A stretch of DNA of 64,000 nt, from the NCBI GenBank assembly GCA_001534745.1, contig CP013997.1, positions 2,108,001-2,172,000 of the forward strand, given 5' to 3'. Below, one piece after another: positions 52,325 to 60,890 of this stretch (position 1 is its first letter; each line of letters starts with the position of its first letter). The notes beneath the pieces were generated by a model, which was not told where the DNA came from, searched no databases, and saw only the letters and a list, made by a program, of their open reading frames with translations. The position numbers and the translations under genes were made by a program. Origin of the DNA: Pseudomonas monteilii. GTDB lineage: Bacteria > Pseudomonadota > Gammaproteobacteria > Pseudomonadales > Pseudomonadaceae.

Positions 52325-53026
52325 ATGGCACTAGTGGATAAGGTACTTCAACGCGTCGGCGAGGCTTTTCCGGGGCGAAGCGTTTTTTTCGACCCATCGG
52401 ATGTGCCTGCGGACATTGAAGTCCCAGCGGCCTGGAGTGGCTTTGGGCTTTGTCATTCAGGTACGCCCAATTACCCGAAAGCATGGAACCAGTTTGTCGA
52501 TGAGTTTCCTTCTGTAGTCGAGATTCACACCGAATGCCTTCTGGGGACGGCACTGCTGGTCGGTGAAGAACTGGAATTGCTGTATGTTTTTCATAATGCC
52601 AGTGGCCTTTACTATTATCTGGGTGGTGCACCCGTTGAGCCAAGTCTGTGTGAAACAGATCACTTCAGGAATCTTCCGGAAAAACTTCAAGCCTTTTACA
52701 CGCACTTGCATGACGGGTATACGTTTTTCCCCGCTCGATCAATGGGCCCTCGGAAGCTGAGCGACATGATTTACGTGTCCGAACTCGTCGACGAAGAGGA
52801 TGTCTCGTTTGCTGAACACTGGCTCACGGTGTTCTCCAGCGGAGGCGGAGACTTCGTTGCGCTGGATACCAAGTGCCCGAAAGGCTCTGAAGGGTTGGTG
52901 TGGTGGCATGAAGACCCCGAAGCGCCCGAGTTGGAGATCGATGTGTTTGAGGTCATGGACGCCTGGATGGCAATCTTTCTGGAAGAGACGGTGCTGCGAG
53001 ACGAAGCCCTGGTGAAGCTGTCTTGA
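52325..53026 (+). CDS. SMI1/KNR4 (SUKH) immunity-like protein, copy 5 (diverged)
   Basis: 233 residues, ATG 52325 directly after the previous stop, AGGAGG nine bases ahead. The plan is that of the other copies but identity is low: 'FPGRSVFFDPSDVP', 'AWSGFGLCHSG', 'ECLLGTALLVGEELELLYVFHNASGLYYYLGGAPV', 'YTHLHDGYTFFPARSMGPRKLSDMIYVSELVDEED', 'VFSSGGGDFVALD', 'LVWWHEDPEAPELEIDVFEVMDAWMAIFLEE'. It shows how far the family has spread within one array. Translational coupling with copy 4 is likely. Confidence 0.85.
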   Translation: MALVDKVLQRVGEAFPGRSVFFDPSDVPADIEVPAAWSGFGLCHSGTPNYPKAWNQFVDEFPSVVEIHTECLLGTALLVGEELELLYVFHNASGLYYYLGGAPVEPSLCETDHFRNLPEKLQAFYTHLHDGYTFFPARSMGPRKLSDMIYVSELVDEEDVSFAEHWLTVFSSGGGDFVALDTKCPKGSEGLVWWHEDPEAPELEIDVFEVMDAWMAIFLEETVLRDEALVKLS

Positions 53027-53134
53027 CACCCTATGCACGTTTGAGCGCCGTGCCCCGCAGCGCTCATGCATGACGTGCCGCCCTGGTGCGTCAGCTCATG
53101 CCCTTTGAGTGGCATTTTTTGCAAGGAATACATC

Positions 53135-53821
53135 GTGACATGGACTGAATCACAGAAGCTGGAAATCCTCGAAGAATTGAAGGAGTACGAGGTCTATTTC
53201 ACGCCTGCCGACCTGCCTTCTGGACTTAAGCTGCCTGAACAGTGGCGCGGTTTTGGCCCTGCGGATGGCGAGAAGTCCTGTGTACCCACCGAGTGGGCCA
53301 ACTATGCCGAACAGTTGCCCTGGGTGTGTGGCTGGATCGATCAGTGTGTCTCAGGAACTGTGCTTGCAGTAAAAGACAGGCCTTATCTGATGTACGTCTA
53401 CAGGGAAGCGGGGCAGCTGAATTTCTACATGGGGGGAGCACCACTGGGGGCTGACAGCGCCAGAATCGACGGATTTGCCCATGTTCCGGAAAAGCTGAAA
53501 TGTTTTTACCGTGATCTGCACGATGGCTTCGGATTTTATATCGGGTGCACCATGGGGCCTTCACATGTCGAAGATTTTGTTCCTATAAAGGATCTGTGTG
53601 ATGAAGATTATCCTGGTCTTCCCGACATGATGAGTATCTTCTCGAGCGGCGCTGGCGATTATCTGGCGCTGGGCGAGGAGGCTTGGGAGGGGCAGGTCTT
53701 TATCTGGTGGCACGAAAAACCGGATGAGCCCTCTCCGGAAAAGAACGTGTGGGACATCATGGATGCGTGGATGTCGATCTTCCTGGAGTGTTCTGATGGG
53801 AATGGGTTGTTCGAGGATTGA
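53135..53821 (+). CDS. SMI1/KNR4 (SUKH) immunity-like protein, copy 6
   Basis: 228 residues from GTG 53135 (CAAGGAATAC upstream), the same position as ATG in copy 3. The first ~80 residues and the second half are almost the same as copy 3. The region 88-118 ('YREAGQLNFYMGGAPLGADSARIDGFAHVPEKLKCF') and the C-terminal tail ('SPEKNVWDIMDAWMSIFLECSDGNGLFED') differ. This is a constant frame with two variable patches. Confidence 0.87.
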   Translation: MTWTESQKLEILEELKEYEVYFTPADLPSGLKLPEQWRGFGPADGEKSCVPTEWANYAEQLPWVCGWIDQCVSGTVLAVKDRPYLMYVYREAGQLNFYMGGAPLGADSARIDGFAHVPEKLKCFYRDLHDGFGFYIGCTMGPSHVEDFVPIKDLCDEDYPGLPDMMSIFSSGAGDYLALGEEAWEGQVFIWWHEKPDEPSPEKNVWDIMDAWMSIFLECSDGNGLFED

Positions 53822-54092
53822 CTTCATTCCTAGTTAGGTAAGGGTATCTCGAGACGGTATGGGTCCTGCTACGCCCGTGCCTCTTCTATTGCTCAGCGCC
53901 TACAGCCATCGGCATTCCGTGACGACCCAGGCGTTGCTGGAATTAATGCAGGTGAGGTTGGACTAAGTTAGTCAACGTCTCGATGAATCTGGGGCCTGCC
54001 TGAACGGGTTAGAATTGAAGCGCGCCCAGCGCTCGACACGCAGCCTCCTGATAAACGCACTTATCGACACGCACGACGACAAGGAACCTCAC
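53822..54092. other. Gap before the last SUKH gene
   Basis: No ORF or repeat of note was found. The leader of the next gene ends with AAGGAACCTCAC. Confidence 0.3.
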
Positions 54093-54779
54093 ATGCCATG
54101 GACTGACGCCCAGAAGGCTCGCATCGCCGCCAAACTGAACGCGCACGACCTCTATTTTTTACCCGCCGAGGTGCCACTCACGGTTAATGTTCCGGAGGCG
54201 TGGCGTCATTTCGGCCCAATGGACGCCGACAGGACATGCATTCCGTTAGCCTGGCGCCACTTCACCCAGCGCCTGCCCTGGGTAGGTGAATGGGTGCACG
54301 ACTGTGTGCTGGGAACGCTCCTGGCAGTCGGTGATCGGCCTTATCTCGTCTACGTCTATGACAGTAACGACGACCTCTACCTGTACCTGGGCGGCGCCCC
54401 ACTGGGTCCTGACAGCCAGGCCTTCGAAAAACATCCTGAAATTCCAGGCCACGTCATCGAGTTCTACACAAGGTTGCACGATGGATTCGGGTTCTACATT
54501 GGCGGCGACATGGGGCCGTCTCCGGTCGAGGCGTTCGTTTCGATCAAGGACATGTGCGACGACGACTACCCAGGCCTCCCTGACATGACAGCGATCTTCT
54601 CGAGCGGCGCGGGGGATTATCTGGCGGTAGGGCAGGGTGCCTGGAAAGGTGAAGCCTTCATCTGGTGGCATGAAGAGCCCGATACACCGACATGCGACAT
54701 CGATCTCTGGGTCTACATGGACGCATGGATGTCGATCTTTTTGGAGGATTCGACGTTGAACGCATTCGCCCAGCGCTGA
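54093..54779 (+). CDS. SMI1/KNR4 (SUKH) immunity-like protein, copy 7
   Basis: 228 residues, ATG 54093 with AAGGA eight bases upstream. Highest GC of the set and close to the chromosomal background. It keeps 'MPWTDAQKARIAAKLNAHDLYFLPAEVP', 'RLHDGFGFYIGGDMGPSPVEAFVSIKDMCDDDYPGLPDMTAIFSSGAGDYLAVG', and 'FIWWHEEPDTPTCDIDLWVYMDAWMSIFLEDS'. Unlike the other copies it reads GGDMG in place of GCTMG. It may be the oldest resident copy, with the island growing to its left; that is inference. Confidence 0.86.
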   Translation: MPWTDAQKARIAAKLNAHDLYFLPAEVPLTVNVPEAWRHFGPMDADRTCIPLAWRHFTQRLPWVGEWVHDCVLGTLLAVGDRPYLVYVYDSNDDLYLYLGGAPLGPDSQAFEKHPEIPGHVIEFYTRLHDGFGFYIGGDMGPSPVEAFVSIKDMCDDDYPGLPDMTAIFSSGAGDYLAVGQGAWKGEAFIWWHEEPDTPTCDIDLWVYMDAWMSIFLEDSTLNAFAQR

Positions 54780-54849
54780 TGTCCTGGAGAGCCGACGCTG
54801 ATTGGCGCTTGTCACTCTCATACGTCGCACAGCGCCCTTACTAACCCTG

Positions 54850-56028
54850 CTAGCGCGACACCCCCGGCACCGCCGAATCCACCGCCTCCAACCCCAACCA
54901 CCCCGCCATCCGCTCCAGTTCGGCCCGCAGCGCCTCCACGACCGGTTCACCCGCACCCGGCTCCAGACTGGCCTGACGCACCACCAGCCGACCCTCCTGA
55001 CGCATCGCCTTCAAATCCACCCTCGCCACCAACGCCCCGTCCAGCATGAACGGCAGAACGTAATAGCCATGCTCCCGCTGGTGCGCAGGCGTGTAGATCT
55101 CGAGCCGGTAGCGAAAGTCGAACAGGCGCTCCGTACGCTCGCGCTGCCAGATCAGCGGGTCGAACGGCGAGAGCAGTGCCGTGCCGCCCAGTCGTCGACC
55201 CAGGCGGGCGTCGCGGTGCAGATAGGCCTGCTGGCGCCAGCCCTGGACGCGGACCGGGATCAGCGTCCCGTCTTCGACCAGTTGCGCAAGAGGAGTGGGC
55301 ATGTCGGCGGCGGGCAGGCGGAAGTAGTCGCGCATATCGCCTGCGGTGGCTACCCCGAGGGCCTGGGCAGCGCGTGCCAGCAGGGCGCGGTGGGCCGCTT
55401 CGGCAGAGGGTGTGGGCGTTTCGAGGATCGCTCGGGGCAGCACGCGCTCGGGGAGGTCGTAGACCCGCTCGAAGTTGCCGCGGCGATGGGAGGCGGCCAC
55501 CAGGCCGGCCCAGAACAGCCACTCCAGGGCATGCTTGGTGGCGCTCCACGCCCACATGCCCGTGGAGCGTGCGGTGGCACTGGCCAGGGCCGAAGCGGCG
55601 AGCGGCCCGTGGGTCGCGATGTGGGCGAGCAGGGCCTCGGCCTCGCTGCGTCGCTCGGCGGCAAAGGGCTGGAGCGGCCGCCAGATGCCTTGGCCTGCCC
55701 GTGCACGCGCCATTCGCCAGCGCAGCAGCGGGTGGCACTCGACCGGCAGGAGCGAGGCCTCGTGCCCCCAGTACTCGAAGAAGCGCTTGGGCCGCTCGAC
55801 CATGAAGCGGTCCAGGTCGGTGCGTGCGTAGGCGCCCAGGCGCGAGTACAACGGCAGGTAGTGCGCACGGGCCAGGACGTTGACGCTGTCGATCTGCAGC
55901 AGCCCCAGCTGACGGATGACACGCCGCAGCCGCGCCGGGTCGGGCACACGGTCGCGGTCACCGGCCTTGTTGAAGCCTTGGGCCGTCAGCGCGAGGCGCC
56001 GTGCGTCGGCCTGGGACAGCGTGATCAG
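54850..56028 (-). CDS. YcaQ-like winged-helix DNA-repair protein (interstrand-crosslink glycosylase family)
   Basis: About 392 residues. The N-terminal 'LSQADARRLALTAQGF' and 'LRRVIRQLGLLQIDSVNVLARAHYLPLYSRLGAY' match YcaQ/AlkX proteins, which unhook DNA interstrand crosslinks. The catalytic-type 'QIDS.N...R.HYLPL.SRLG' segment and the winged-helix part ('GGTALLSPFDPLIWQRERTERLFDFRYRLEIYTPAHQREHGYYVLPFMLDGALVARVDLK') are intact. No ATG or GTG lies at the family start. A CTG at 56028 overlaps the upstream stop (CTGA) and has GGGAGG six bases ahead, so it is the best start. Coupled to the epoxide hydrolase gene. Confidence 0.85.
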   Translation of the reverse strand: MITLSQADARRLALTAQGFNKAGDRDRVPDPARLRRVIRQLGLLQIDSVNVLARAHYLPLYSRLGAYARTDLDRFMVERPKRFFEYWGHEASLLPVECHPLLRWRMARARAGQGIWRPLQPFAAERRSEAEALLAHIATHGPLAASALASATARSTGMWAWSATKHALEWLFWAGLVAASHRRGNFERVYDLPERVLPRAILETPTPSAEAAHRALLARAAQALGVATAGDMRDYFRLPAADMPTPLAQLVEDGTLIPVRVQGWRQQAYLHRDARLGRRLGGTALLSPFDPLIWQRERTERLFDFRYRLEIYTPAHQREHGYYVLPFMLDGALVARVDLKAMRQEGRLVVRQASLEPGAGEPVVEALRAELERMAGWLGLEAVDSAVPGVSR

Positions 56029-57161
56029 GCGCGGCCTCCCGCCAGCGAGGCGATGAATGCACGCAGGTCGGCCAGCATGAGCGCCGGCTGCTCCAGGGCG
56101 GCGAAGTGGCCGCCCTTGGGCGGCGTGCTGTAGTGGACGACGTTGTAGGTCTGTTCGGCGAGCGAGCGTGGCGTGGGCAGGAACACGGGGTCGGGGAACG
56201 CCGCGATACCCACTGGCGTGTTCACCCGCGTACCGGCGGCGAACTGCGTCGATCCTTCTTCCTGCTGGCCCTGATAGATCCACTGGGCGGTCACCACTGC
56301 GGGCGTGGCCAGGTAGAGCATGATGTTGGTCAGCAGCGTGTCTTCGTCGAACTGCGCCCACAGGTCCGGGCTGCCGTCGTCCCGTGTGGGCAGGTCCGCC
56401 CATTGGCCGAACTTCTCCAGGATCCAGGCCGCCGCCCCGATCGGGCTGTCGGCCAGGGCGACGCCCAGGGTCTGCGGGCGTGTGCGCTGCTCGTGGCTGT
56501 AGCCGGACTCCCGGTCCAGCAGCGCCTCGCGACGGGCCAGCAGGTCTTGCGCTTCGGGCGTGGTGGGGGTGGTGCCCTGCGCCAGGATGTTCACCATGTT
56601 CAGGTGTATGCCGAGCAGGGCATCCGGGCGGTCGTGGGCCATCCAGCTGGCGATGTGCGCGCCCCAGTCACCGCCCTGGACGACGTAGCGGGTGCTGCCG
56701 AACAGCTGCTGCATCAACGCATGCAGCCGTTCGCCGGCCTGGCGCGGGCCGACCAGGTCGGCGATGGGCGTGGAGAAGGCGAACCCTGGCAGCGACGGCA
56801 CGACCACATCGTGGCCGTCCGCCGCGAGCGGCGCGATCAGCGCTTCGAATTCGATGAACGAACCCGGCCAGCCATGCAGCAGCAACACCGGTGGTTTGCG
56901 CCCATCGCCCCGAGCGTGGATGAAGTGGAGCGGTTCGCCGGCCACCTCGGTGATGAAGTGGGGCAGGGCGTTGAGTCGCCGCTCCACGGCGCGCCAGTCG
57001 AAGCGCGTCAGCCAGTGCTCCACCAGACGGCGCAGATCGGCCTTGCCGACGCCCGATCGCCAGCCACCCGTGTCGGGCAGCCGATCCCAGTCGAACTGGG
57101 CCACTTTCTGCTGGAGGGCGGTCAACCGCGCGTCCGGTACCGAGATCGTGAAAGGCTTCAT
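56025..57161 (-). CDS. Epoxide hydrolase (alpha/beta-hydrolase, EHN domain)
   Basis: 378 residues, ATG 57161 with AGGAG eight bases upstream. The N-terminal epoxide-hydrolase domain ('MKPFTISVPDARLTALQQKVAQFDWDRLPDTGGW...GVGKADLRRLVEHWLTRFDWRAVERRLNALPHF') precedes the alpha/beta-hydrolase core. The core has the oxyanion motif 'LLLHGWPGSFIEFE', the nucleophile elbow 'VVQGGDWGAHIASWMA' (Asp), and the terminal His in 'PPKGGHFAALEQP'. This is the layout of microsomal-type epoxide hydrolases, which open epoxides to diols. The stop overlaps the start of the YcaQ-like gene. Both proteins deal with reactive electrophiles or their damage, which may be why they are paired (inference). Confidence 0.9.
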   Translation of the reverse strand: MKPFTISVPDARLTALQQKVAQFDWDRLPDTGGWRSGVGKADLRRLVEHWLTRFDWRAVERRLNALPHFITEVAGEPLHFIHARGDGRKPPVLLLHGWPGSFIEFEALIAPLAADGHDVVVPSLPGFAFSTPIADLVGPRQAGERLHALMQQLFGSTRYVVQGGDWGAHIASWMAHDRPDALLGIHLNMVNILAQGTTPTTPEAQDLLARREALLDRESGYSHEQRTRPQTLGVALADSPIGAAAWILEKFGQWADLPTRDDGSPDLWAQFDEDTLLTNIMLYLATPAVVTAQWIYQGQQEEGSTQFAAGTRVNTPVGIAAFPDPVFLPTPRSLAEQTYNVVHYSTPPKGGHFAALEQPALMLADLRAFIASLAGGRA

Positions 57162-57248
57162 CCTGTGCGCTCCTGTGGCCAGAACCGTTTGGAACGTCAC
57201 CACGGTCACAAAATTCCAGAGAGCGCCGCTCGACGCGCCCTGCCAACG

Positions 57249-58595
57249 CTAGAACGTGCCGGTCAGGGGGAACTCCACGGCCAGGCGGATCTGGTCGGCG
57301 TCCAGCTCGGCCTGGGCAGCGTTGCCGCGGTGGACGTTGTGGCGTACCGAGAAGGTCGTGCCCTTGGCCTTGCCGCTCTGGATGACGTACTTGGCTTCCA
57401 GGTCGCGTTCCCAGTGCTTGCCGCCCTGGCCATAGCCCAGGTACGCATAGCCCCCACGAGGATCGGCCTGGCGGCCATCGATGTCGAAACCGCGCACGTA
57501 GGCGGCCGAGAGGCTGAGGCCCGGTACGCCGTAGGTCGCCAGGTTCAGGTCGTAGCGGGCCTGCCAGGACTTCTCGTGGGGGGCATTGAAGTCCGACAGC
57601 TGCACTGCGTTGCTCAGGAAGATCGCGCCTCGGGTCACGTAGTCGAACGGCGTGTCGCCATCGACCTGCTGCCAGCCCAGGCTAACGGTGTGCGGCCCCT
57701 GGCTGTAGCGCGAGATCAGGCTCCAGGTGGTGTTGTCGATGCGCCCGGACAAGGCGCGGCCGGTATCGGTGGTGCGGTACAGGTTCAGGTCCAGGCTGAG
57801 GCTGCGCTGGTCATCGAACGCGTGGGCGAAGGTGCTGCCCAGGTAGTGCTGGTTCCAGGTGTCTTCGTAGCGTGAGGTGTACAGGCTGCCGGTGAACGCG
57901 CTCGAGGGGGCCCAGACCAGCCCCATCACGTCGACGCTGTCGCCCTGGCGGCCATTGGAGTAGTTCACCACGAAGCCCCGGTCATGGCTGCTGGCGTTGC
58001 GGTCGGTGCTTTCGGTGAAGTGGCCGGCGACCAGCGTCAGCGTGTCGATGTCCTTGCTGGTGAGGAACCAGCCGGTGGCGGTTTCCGGCAGCAGGCGGCT
58101 GTCGGAGGAGCTGAACACCGGCGTCTTGACCCGCTGTTCGCCGTACGCCAGCACCGTGTCGGCCATGCGCAGCTTGAGCGCCGCGCCGCCGCGGCCGTAG
58201 CTCGATTTCGGGTGGCCTTCGTTGTCCAGGCCCAGTAGGCGAGCCTTGCCGGCACGACCGCCACCGCTGTCCAGGCGCACGCCCAGGTAGGCATGGGCGT
58301 CCACACCGACACCGATCAGGCCGGGGGTGAAGCCGGACTGGAAGGTGCCCATCAGCCCGTAGGCCCATTCCTCGGCCTTGCCGTTGCGTGCGGCACGCGG
58401 CTTGTAGGCATTGCGCGCCGCGCCGTTGCGCCCGCCGTGGCGGTAGTCGCGCTGGTCGAAGACGGAGCGGTTGAGCACGCCCCAGCGGCTGTCTTCGAGA
58501 AAGCCGTTGGCGTTCGATTGCGCGGAGTCGGCGCTGGCCAGGGGGCTGGCCAGCATGACCAGCCCGAAGGAGCAGGTCGTCAGAGAAGTCTTCAC
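57249..58595 (-). CDS. OprD-family outer-membrane porin
   Basis: 448 residues from GTG 58595. A signal peptide ('LTTCSFGLVMLASPLASA') is followed by the OprD pattern: 'GFLEDSRWGVLNRSVFDQRDYR', 'EWAYGLMGTFQSGFTPGLIGVGVDAHAYLGVRLDSGGGRAG', 'PVFSSSDSRLLPETATGWFL', and a final strand ending in Phe. OprD proteins form 18-strand barrels that admit amino acids, peptides or small organic acids. The gene starts ten bases after the ATPase stop of the ABC operon, with no good ribosome site of its own, so it is probably the last gene of that operon and the outer-membrane entry for the same substrate. Confidence 0.92.
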   Translation of the reverse strand: MKTSLTTCSFGLVMLASPLASADSAQSNANGFLEDSRWGVLNRSVFDQRDYRHGGRNGAARNAYKPRAARNGKAEEWAYGLMGTFQSGFTPGLIGVGVDAHAYLGVRLDSGGGRAGKARLLGLDNEGHPKSSYGRGGAALKLRMADTVLAYGEQRVKTPVFSSSDSRLLPETATGWFLTSKDIDTLTLVAGHFTESTDRNASSHDRGFVVNYSNGRQGDSVDVMGLVWAPSSAFTGSLYTSRYEDTWNQHYLGSTFAHAFDDQRSLSLDLNLYRTTDTGRALSGRIDNTTWSLISRYSQGPHTVSLGWQQVDGDTPFDYVTRGAIFLSNAVQLSDFNAPHEKSWQARYDLNLATYGVPGLSLSAAYVRGFDIDGRQADPRGGYAYLGYGQGGKHWERDLEAKYVIQSGKAKGTTFSVRHNVHRGNAAQAELDADQIRLAVEFPLTGTF

Positions 58596-58605
58596 GGAGC
58601 GTGGC

Positions 58606-60072
58606 CTATACGTTGAGCGGAGCGGGCGAAGGACGGGGTGAGGCGGCAGCGCTGGCGCAGGCAGGCGTGGGGGCCTGTACGCCCAGGCGAATGCGCTGGT
58701 CCGAGACGGCTTCGATCAGGGCTTCGTCGTGGCTGACCAGCAGCACGGCGGTGCCCTGTTCCCGTGCGGTCTCGACCAGCAGCGTCAGCATCTCCTGCTG
58801 GGTGATCAGGTCCAGGCGCGAACTGGGTTCGTCAGCGAAGATGAACACCGGATCGAGCAGCAGCACCCGCAGCAGCGAGAAGCGTTGCAGCTCGCCGCCC
58901 GAGACGTTGCCCGGCAGACGGTTCAGCAGCGCAGGCTCCAGGCGCAGTCGCGTCAGAAGCGGGCCGATGCGGTTCGCGTCGAGCCGGTGCAGCTTGACCA
59001 GATCGTTCAGGTTGCGCGCCAGCGTCACCGTCGGCGGAAAGGCCGCGACCGGGTCCTGGAACAGCTTCTGATAGGCCACGCGCGGTGTGCCGGGCTGTCG
59101 CTCGATACGGCCTTGCTGGGCCTCCATCAGCCCGAGGATGACGTCGCCCAGGGTGGACTTGCCGCACCCGGACGGCCCGGTGACGCCGACGATCTCGCCC
59201 GCCCGCACCTTGAAATCGAGGTGGCTGAACAGCGTCTGCCCGCCACGGCTGACCGACAGGTCGCGAACACGCACCACCGGTTCGCCGCCAAGGGGCCGAG
59301 GCGCCGGGGCCGGCCAGCGCGCGGGGTCGGCATTCAGCAGGCGCTGGGTGTAAGGGTGCTGGGGATGGTCGAGGACCTCCTCGGCCAGGCCGCTTTCGAC
59401 GATCCTGCCCTTGAGCATGATCATCACCTTGCCGCCCAGGCGGCGGGCGACGTCCATGTCGTGGGTGATGATCAGCAGCGCACCGCCGTCCTCGAGGCCG
59501 GCCTTGAGCAGGCTGATGACCTCGCCGATGCGGGCGCTGTCCAGGCCCTTGGTCGGCTCGTCCGCCACCATCACCTTGGCGCCGCCGGCATGGGTGGCCG
59601 CGAACGCCAGGCGCTGGGCCATGCCGCCGGAGAGCTGGAAGGGGTAGCGGTCCTGGGTGTGGGCCAGGCCCAGGCGATCGAGGTCCCGGGTCGCCTGGGC
59701 GCGGGCCTGGTCGGGCGGTGTCCCGACGACGTATTGGTAGGTTTCCGAGACCTGGGCCTGGGCGCGCATGGTCGGGTCCAGGCTCAGCCAGGGTTCCTGG
59801 GGCAGCACGGCGATTTCCCGGCCCCACAGGGCCTGGCGACCCGTGTCCTGGCCGTCTTCGGCGAACCCGCTGCCGAACGCGACCTGGCCCCGGGCATGCA
59901 GGCCGGCCGGCAGGTTGCCGACCACGCCCTGGGCGAACAGGCTTTTGCCAGAACCGGTTTCGCCGATGATGCTCAGCACCTCTCCGGGGAACAGTTCGAT
60001 CGACAGGGGCTCCACCAGTTGGGCGTGGGCGGTGCGGATTTCCAGTGCATGGGTATTCAGGAGCGGTTTCAC
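58606..60072 (-). CDS. Peptide/nickel-type ABC transporter, fused double ATPase
   Basis: 488 residues with two nucleotide-binding domains in one chain, where DppD/DppF-type systems have two genes. Domain 1: Walker A 'GETGSGKS', signature 'LSGGMAQRLAFA', Walker B 'KVMVADEPTKGLD'. Domain 2: 'GPSGCGKSTLGDVI', 'VSGGELQRFSLLRVLLLDPVFIFADEPSSRLD'. The end is Ala/Pro rich. It powers the two permeases upstream and overlaps the second by four bases. The domain 1 segment 'DEPTKGLDSARI' keeps the D-loop; both domains look active. Confidence 0.92.
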   Translation of the reverse strand: MKPLLNTHALEIRTAHAQLVEPLSIELFPGEVLSIIGETGSGKSLFAQGVVGNLPAGLHARGQVAFGSGFAEDGQDTGRQALWGREIAVLPQEPWLSLDPTMRAQAQVSETYQYVVGTPPDQARAQATRDLDRLGLAHTQDRYPFQLSGGMAQRLAFAATHAGGAKVMVADEPTKGLDSARIGEVISLLKAGLEDGGALLIITHDMDVARRLGGKVMIMLKGRIVESGLAEEVLDHPQHPYTQRLLNADPARWPAPAPRPLGGEPVVRVRDLSVSRGGQTLFSHLDFKVRAGEIVGVTGPSGCGKSTLGDVILGLMEAQQGRIERQPGTPRVAYQKLFQDPVAAFPPTVTLARNLNDLVKLHRLDANRIGPLLTRLRLEPALLNRLPGNVSGGELQRFSLLRVLLLDPVFIFADEPSSRLDLITQQEMLTLLVETAREQGTAVLLVSHDEALIEAVSDQRIRLGVQAPTPACASAAASPRPSPAPLNV

Positions 60073-60890
60073 GCTTTACGCCCTCCAGCGATCAACATGA
60101 GCGACAGCACGATGAGGAAGATGACCAGGATCGGCAGGGCGATGATGGACGGGGCCTCGGCGAAGTAGGGCAGCAGTTCGGTGATCATCAGGCCTAGCTC
60201 CGCGGTGGGCGGGCGCACGCCGACGCTGATGAACCCCAGCGCGGCGATGGCCATGATCGCCGACGCTGCGCCGAAGGCTGCGAGGGTCAGGATCACCGGG
60301 GCCAGTTCCGGCCACAGGTGACGGCGGATGATGTACGCCGGCCCGAAGCCCAGCAGCCGCGTGGCGGTCACCGCCGGCGAGGCCAGCACGGTGCGCGACA
60401 GGGCCCGGGTCATGCGGAAGTACTCGATCCACAGCACTAGGGCGACCGCGCCGTACAGCGCGATGAACGAGCCTGGCAGGATGGCCACCACCAGCAGCAC
60501 CAGCAGCAGCCCCGGCAGCGCCAGGAACATCTCGGCCACCAGGCCGAGGCACTTGTCGGTCAGGCCGCCTTTCCAGGCGGCGAGGATGCCCAGCAGCACG
60601 CCTGGCACGGCGGCGGTGAGCACGCTGACCACGGCCAGCCCCAGGGACAGACGCACGGCCGAGGCCAGGCGGGCGAGCATGTCGCGCCCCAGGTGATCGG
60701 TGCCCAGCGGGTGGGCGGCCGATGGCAGCGAGAGGATGGCGTTGTAGTCCTGCCGGCCGATGTCCAGGCCCCGGAGCAGTGGCACCAGCACGGCCAGGGT
60801 CACCAGCAGGGCCAGCAGGGCGTAGCCGAGCAGGCGCGGCAGGTGGCGCGGCGCTGGCGCCGCGTCGGCGATGGCGAGTTCGAGGTTCAT
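60069..60890 (-). CDS. ABC transporter permease 2 (DppC/NikC type)
   Basis: 273 residues, ATG 60890 overlapping the previous stop by four bases. Six membrane helices are predicted. The DppC-type entry 'HPLGTDHLGRDMLARLASAVRLSLGLAVVS' and the EAA-loop region 'EYFRMTRALSRTVLASPAVTATRLLGFGPAYIIRRHLWPELAPVIL' that contacts the ATPase are present. Forms the pore with permease 1. Confidence 0.92.
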   Translation of the reverse strand: MNLELAIADAAPAPRHLPRLLGYALLALLVTLAVLVPLLRGLDIGRQDYNAILSLPSAAHPLGTDHLGRDMLARLASAVRLSLGLAVVSVLTAAVPGVLLGILAAWKGGLTDKCLGLVAEMFLALPGLLLVLLVVAILPGSFIALYGAVALVLWIEYFRMTRALSRTVLASPAVTATRLLGFGPAYIIRRHLWPELAPVILTLAAFGAASAIMAIAALGFISVGVRPPTAELGLMITELLPYFAEAPSIIALPILVIFLIVLSLMLIAGGRKA

